A program made the position numbers and the translations under genes. Below are positions 60,251-63,740 of a DNA stretch of 63,740 bases, in pieces. The stretch spans positions 89,938-153,677 of the forward strand of contig KL197746.1 in the NCBI GenBank assembly GCA_000697665.1, given 5' to 3'. The notes under the pieces are model-generated. The model was given only the letters and a program-made list of their open reading frames with translations. It did no database searches and was not told the DNA's origin. Source of the DNA: Jaapia argillacea MUCL 33604. Taxonomy: Eukaryota; Basidiomycota; Agaricomycetes; Jaapiales; Jaapiaceae. The stretch's first letter is position 1. Every line of letters starts with the position of its first letter.

Positions 60251-61690
60251 TTGCAGTGGGTGGATCGGGTGCGGTGGCAGAATCAAGGGGGATACGTGTC
60301 ATGGTCTGAGCATCCAGGAGGCCAAGGTGGACACACTCCTTGCCTCGATAGTCTATCCACGGAATATCCCCAAACAGTTTACACAGCGATTGGTCGATTG
60401 GGGTGATGTCATCGTCCACGTGTCTGGCCAGGCGTCGTCGTGGGTCTGCAGGGCATGCAACGTTCGGCGCTGGTACTGGAGGTTTCTCAAACCCATTGGT
60501 TCAGATTCTGATGCAGGTGGGTAAGGGACGCAGGGAGATCGCGACTATCCCTAACAGCTTAACCATCCTGATGTCTGCTCTTATATCTTAGTACTCCCTT
60601 GTATCGGTGTCACAACTCACTAGGTCTCACTTGCCAGCGTCATATTGGCTCTCACTCGATGCGCTGTCCGTCACTCGTAAAGTTCCTTCCTCGTCTTTGA
60701 GCGGCATACTTCGCCACTTCCTGCCCTATTGAAATACCCCACTCTAGCTCTCTCGTGACCATGGGTTGCACGTCGTTTGAAGGACAACACGAATACCGGC
60801 CACCATGACCTCAATTCCTTGGTTTCATAAACCCACTCTGAGGCAAGTATTCCCCCCTCCCTTCTGAATCGCCGTTTCGAACCAAATCACCCTATGTAAT
60901 CGCTCCCCCAACGACTCTCACTCTGTCGTGCTCGAATTACAGACCAGCTTCCCCAGTCAGATATGGATCTCTCTACTGGACCTTGACCAAAACTGCTCTC
61001 AAATACACATAGCAACCCCAAGGTATCAAAGACGAAAGCCAAGCTGGTTCGATATCCTGACATGGAGGAATACGGTGAACGAGGTGTTTCGATCGTTTCA
61101 ACCCGGCGATTTCTCAATCCATGGTCTTCACATCCTTGCCCTCGAATGACGCCACGCCGAAATTTACACCACTCGTCGATGAACATTCCCGGGTCCACTC
61201 GCATGGGTACCACTGTCCGTTACCAGGTTCCCTCCGTTTTACTGATCTCGAAATCCGACTGGCACTTCTATCATATTCACTTCAGTCTCAACCTATTCTA
61301 AATGCCCCACATCCCTTCCCTCCCACAAGACGATGTATCAGATCTCGATGCTAATCCCATTGTCTTTGTGGATTTCAGAAGCTTGTCGATCGGTTGGCGC
61401 GCTCGCAACAGGTCCTCAACATATTGTCATCATCACCCCTGTACTTCTCGATACCCTTTCGACGTTCTCATCTCCCGGAATGACTGTCGGATCCACAGGA
61501 GTCAACCTCGAGTCGAATAGAGAATGGCTGGACATCTCTTTTCCTGGCTGATGAAGTCAGGTTACAATGCTTTGCGCACTCTTGAGCTGAAGTCCCGTGG
61601 CTCAGACTAGAGGTAGTGAGGGAGGTTGATATGTTGCTCGGTTCTTATCCATGGCTGGGGCTCGAGCTTCAAAGTCCTAAACTCAAGTAA
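60250..61690 (+). pseudogene. Family F copy 4
   Basis: Plus-strand F copy. Blocks: VSWSEHPGGQGGHTPCLDSL (60296-60355), RRKPSWFDILTWRNTVNEVF (61032-61091), SNDATPKFTPLVDE (61142-61183), SHGYHCPLPGSLRFTDLE (61199-61252), DDVSDLDANPIVFVDFRS (61329-61382), IVIITPVLLDTLSTFSSPGM (61425-61484). About 400 bases are missing near 60440-60530 relative to F2. Product unknown. Confidence 0.5.
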
Positions 61691-61968
61691 TTATGGCTCT
61701 ACATTTAATTAATCTCCCCTGTCCGAATTGAACCAGTAACCCCTACACCAACATCTGAGTGATATCTACCCTTTATTCGAAATTTGATGCCACTGCTATC
61801 TGCAGGTCTCCTCCCACCACTTTCTGCAACTGTATCGGGAGCATGGCCAGCCTGCCAATTTTATCCATTCCGGAGCTTCACACTCCTCCAAAGTGAAAGC
61901 ATTCGTGAATCTATGTTGCCCACTAATGAAGCCAACCAGTCTGTATCAGTTCCAAAGCAAGACCTTCA

Positions 61969-63260
61969 TCAAAAAAGAGCCCACCAATTATACCAATATA
62001 CATCTGCCAGCTGACCATTGAAGCTACAACCAGTCAAGATATGCAACTCTTCCTTCCGAAGAGATGCCCATTCCTCTGGAACAATGAGGTCGCTCCCTAT
62101 TGCAAATATGCCAATGTCTCCGCGAGAATGGATTGGAATGCTAGCAATGAATGTGTCTCTACCACAGCCATCCCCAGTCAATCTCATGGGATTGTGATGG
62201 TCTTTCTGCCTGATAAAGTCGGAGATGAGAGTCCAATGTAGAGAACTCCTATGACCTAGGAGTAACTCTGGTGCTGGTCATGACCTCAAGTCCAACACTC
62301 CCATCCAATGCCCATTGTAGGGGGAGTGATTGATCATAACCTAGGTTCATTTGCATCAATACAGTTTAAAAGGGGTGGGTAAGTAATGAGCTACCTTTAC
62401 ACTTGTGGAATGATTTTGGGGGATGGTGCTGGATGCCTGATATATGCCAGCACACCACTGTTGATTGAGATCTTTGGTTTGGAAGAGGGACCACAAGTGG
62501 GGAGCAGACTTCAAAAGTATCTCACGAAGAGGGGTGACATGATCTGCCCCTAGATCTGAGGTGGTTGTGGACTTTGCAAGAAGACAGATGAGTGTCTCAT
62601 GACATTCAACATCATGGCTTGCAATTCGAGAAACATCTGCTGAAGTACATTCACCGCTGATCAAGATGCTGAGCATACTGCAAGATAATGTGTTCAACAG
62701 AGGGAAAATGGACTCACCGGAGGACGAGGGCTAAGAGACGGCGACATAGTTGTGTTCGTGATGGAGATGAAATAGATCGGAGATGGATGTCATCTAAGTT
62801 GCAGGAGGGAACACTGGGAAAATTCCAATGATGACAAAAAGCACTCCAGATTTCTTGTGATGGTGAGGCAATTTCTCGCCACTTGGAAAATGTCTCAGTG
62901 CCAATGGACGAATAGTCGAAGTGGGCTGACTGAGAACATAGCTGCCTTAGATGAGTTAGGCTGGACTTGCTTGTAGGACGGTTTGGTTTATATCCATAAC
63001 CTAGGTGGTTGATAAGTCGACTAACAAATTCAGCTGGTTCCGGTATGTCTGTTAGGGATGAGGACACCAGACATGCGAGATAAAACTCACGATTTCCGCC
63101 CTGAGTTTTCCGTTGAAGGATATAGACAAAGAGGGACAGCACGGCATCATTGGTGAAAGAAAAAAAAGAATACTGCAGCAACTGATCCATTAAGCTACAG
63201 AACGCGGCAGAGCACAAGGAATCCGCTGATTGAGCAAGATCTACCCAGCTGGCTAGGATT
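61969..63260 (-). pseudogene. Family D copy 4: truncated by TE2
   Basis: Only the 3' part of exon 3 (63260-62718), exon 4 (62677-62395) and exon 5 (62340-61969) remain. Exons 1 and 2 and the start of exon 3 would lie beyond the TE2 insertion point, outside the window. Exon 4 uses the same GTAGCT donor as D2. Exon 5 has an in-frame TGA at 62280-62278 and a frameshift near the end (YWYNWWALF, then stop). It is clearly non-functional. Confidence 0.75.
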
Positions 63261-63740
63261 CATCAGCAAAACTACACATCACTTTTGGTGACTTGAGAGG
63301 CTTGTTAAAGTCCAGTAAGGCTCGCAAGGTACAAGCGGTTCGGTCTTGAATCAGTAGGTCCATTTCTTGTCAAGTTTCCCAAAACTTGGTCAAGTTTGGG
63401 GTACTTTAGCAAGGACCGCAAGCTCCCGCAGCAAGCTCAAGTACACAGGGGGAAGACTGTACAAGTTGACATTAATAAGACAGCTGACCAGTACAAAGAC
63501 CAGATAGACTGCTGCAAGACGGTGGCAAGCCCATTTCTGTTCCGACAAGTAACTGAATTCCGCCGAGCGATATTGACAAAATCATTGTTATTAAAAGCGC
63601 TAAACTATCGGTGCTACATGACACCACGAATTACGGAGCACGAGGAGAGGGACTGGGACAAGGTGGCAAAAGGAGGCCAGTACCAGGCAGGACAACGAGT
63701 GAGATCCAAACAATGCATAGGAAACTTCCCGAAGGTCAGT
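63261..63740 (-). mobile_element. TE2: second copy of the TE1 family, partial
   Basis: It starts CATCAGCAAAACTACACATC, matching the TE1 end at 23 of 24 bases, exactly where exon 3 of D4 is interrupted (GGATT before the element; D3 continues GGATTCTCAATG). ACTTG/CAAGT motifs are dense in the first 250 bases. The 63343-63376 segment matches the right end of TE1 in reverse complement, so the transposase, if present, would read toward the window from the right. No coding sequence is visible in the 480 bases seen. Confidence 0.75.

Noticed and set aside
1-63740. rDNA, telomeric or centromeric satellite array
   Set aside because: No rRNA-like sequence or short telomere repeats; the repeat unit is a 12-16 kb set of spliced genes, not a satellite.

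Overview
The window looks like a basidiomycete (filamentous or dimorphic) fungal chromosome. Coding blocks are split by very short introns of about 40 to 67 nt with GTGAGT, GTATGT or GTAAGT donors. One gene carries a fungal-type NT-C2 (EEIG1/EHBP1 N-terminal) domain, and a pogo-type DDE transposon carries one 54-nt intron. I saw no rRNA, tRNA, CRISPR or telomeric repeats. The species cannot be named from the sequence alone.

Nearly all of the window is a degenerating tandem array of one multi-gene module, repeated four to five times at about 12 to 16 kb spacing. I use local family letters. In plus-strand order a module holds: A (plus strand, many short exons, unknown), B plus an H block (minus, unknown), C (minus, NT-C2 protein), F (plus, unknown), D (minus, five exons, unknown), then another B and the next A. 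A copies begin near 0.6, 12.1, 24.8, 28.1, 40.5 and 53.0 kb. C copies lie at 17.5, 27.4, 32.6, 45.3 and 59.9 kb. F copies lie at 18.1, 27.8 (fragment), 33.8, 45.6 and 60.2 kb. D copies lie at 19.9-22.2, 35.4-37.8, 47.4-50.3 and 62.0-63.3 kb. B-like sequence recurs at least ten times.

Only family D looks alive. Copies D1 and D2 splice into uninterrupted proteins of 705 and 731 residues with the same five-exon structure. D3 has a late premature stop and a sequencing gap. D4 has an in-frame stop and has lost its 5' half to a transposon insertion. C3 keeps a full first exon with one nonsense codon. The other C copies and all A, B and F copies look like pseudogenes or gene fragments, but single exons in them are still conserved between copies.

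Two copies of one transposon family mark later insertions. TE1 (1246-7470) is complete, with 24-bp imperfect terminal inverted repeats and a DD35D transposase, and it splits A1. TE2 starts at 63261 in the opposite orientation inside exon 3 of D4 and runs off the window. The 243-N gap at 48190-48432 is flanked on both sides by the same 346-347 bp, so it is probably an assembly artefact rather than a real duplication.
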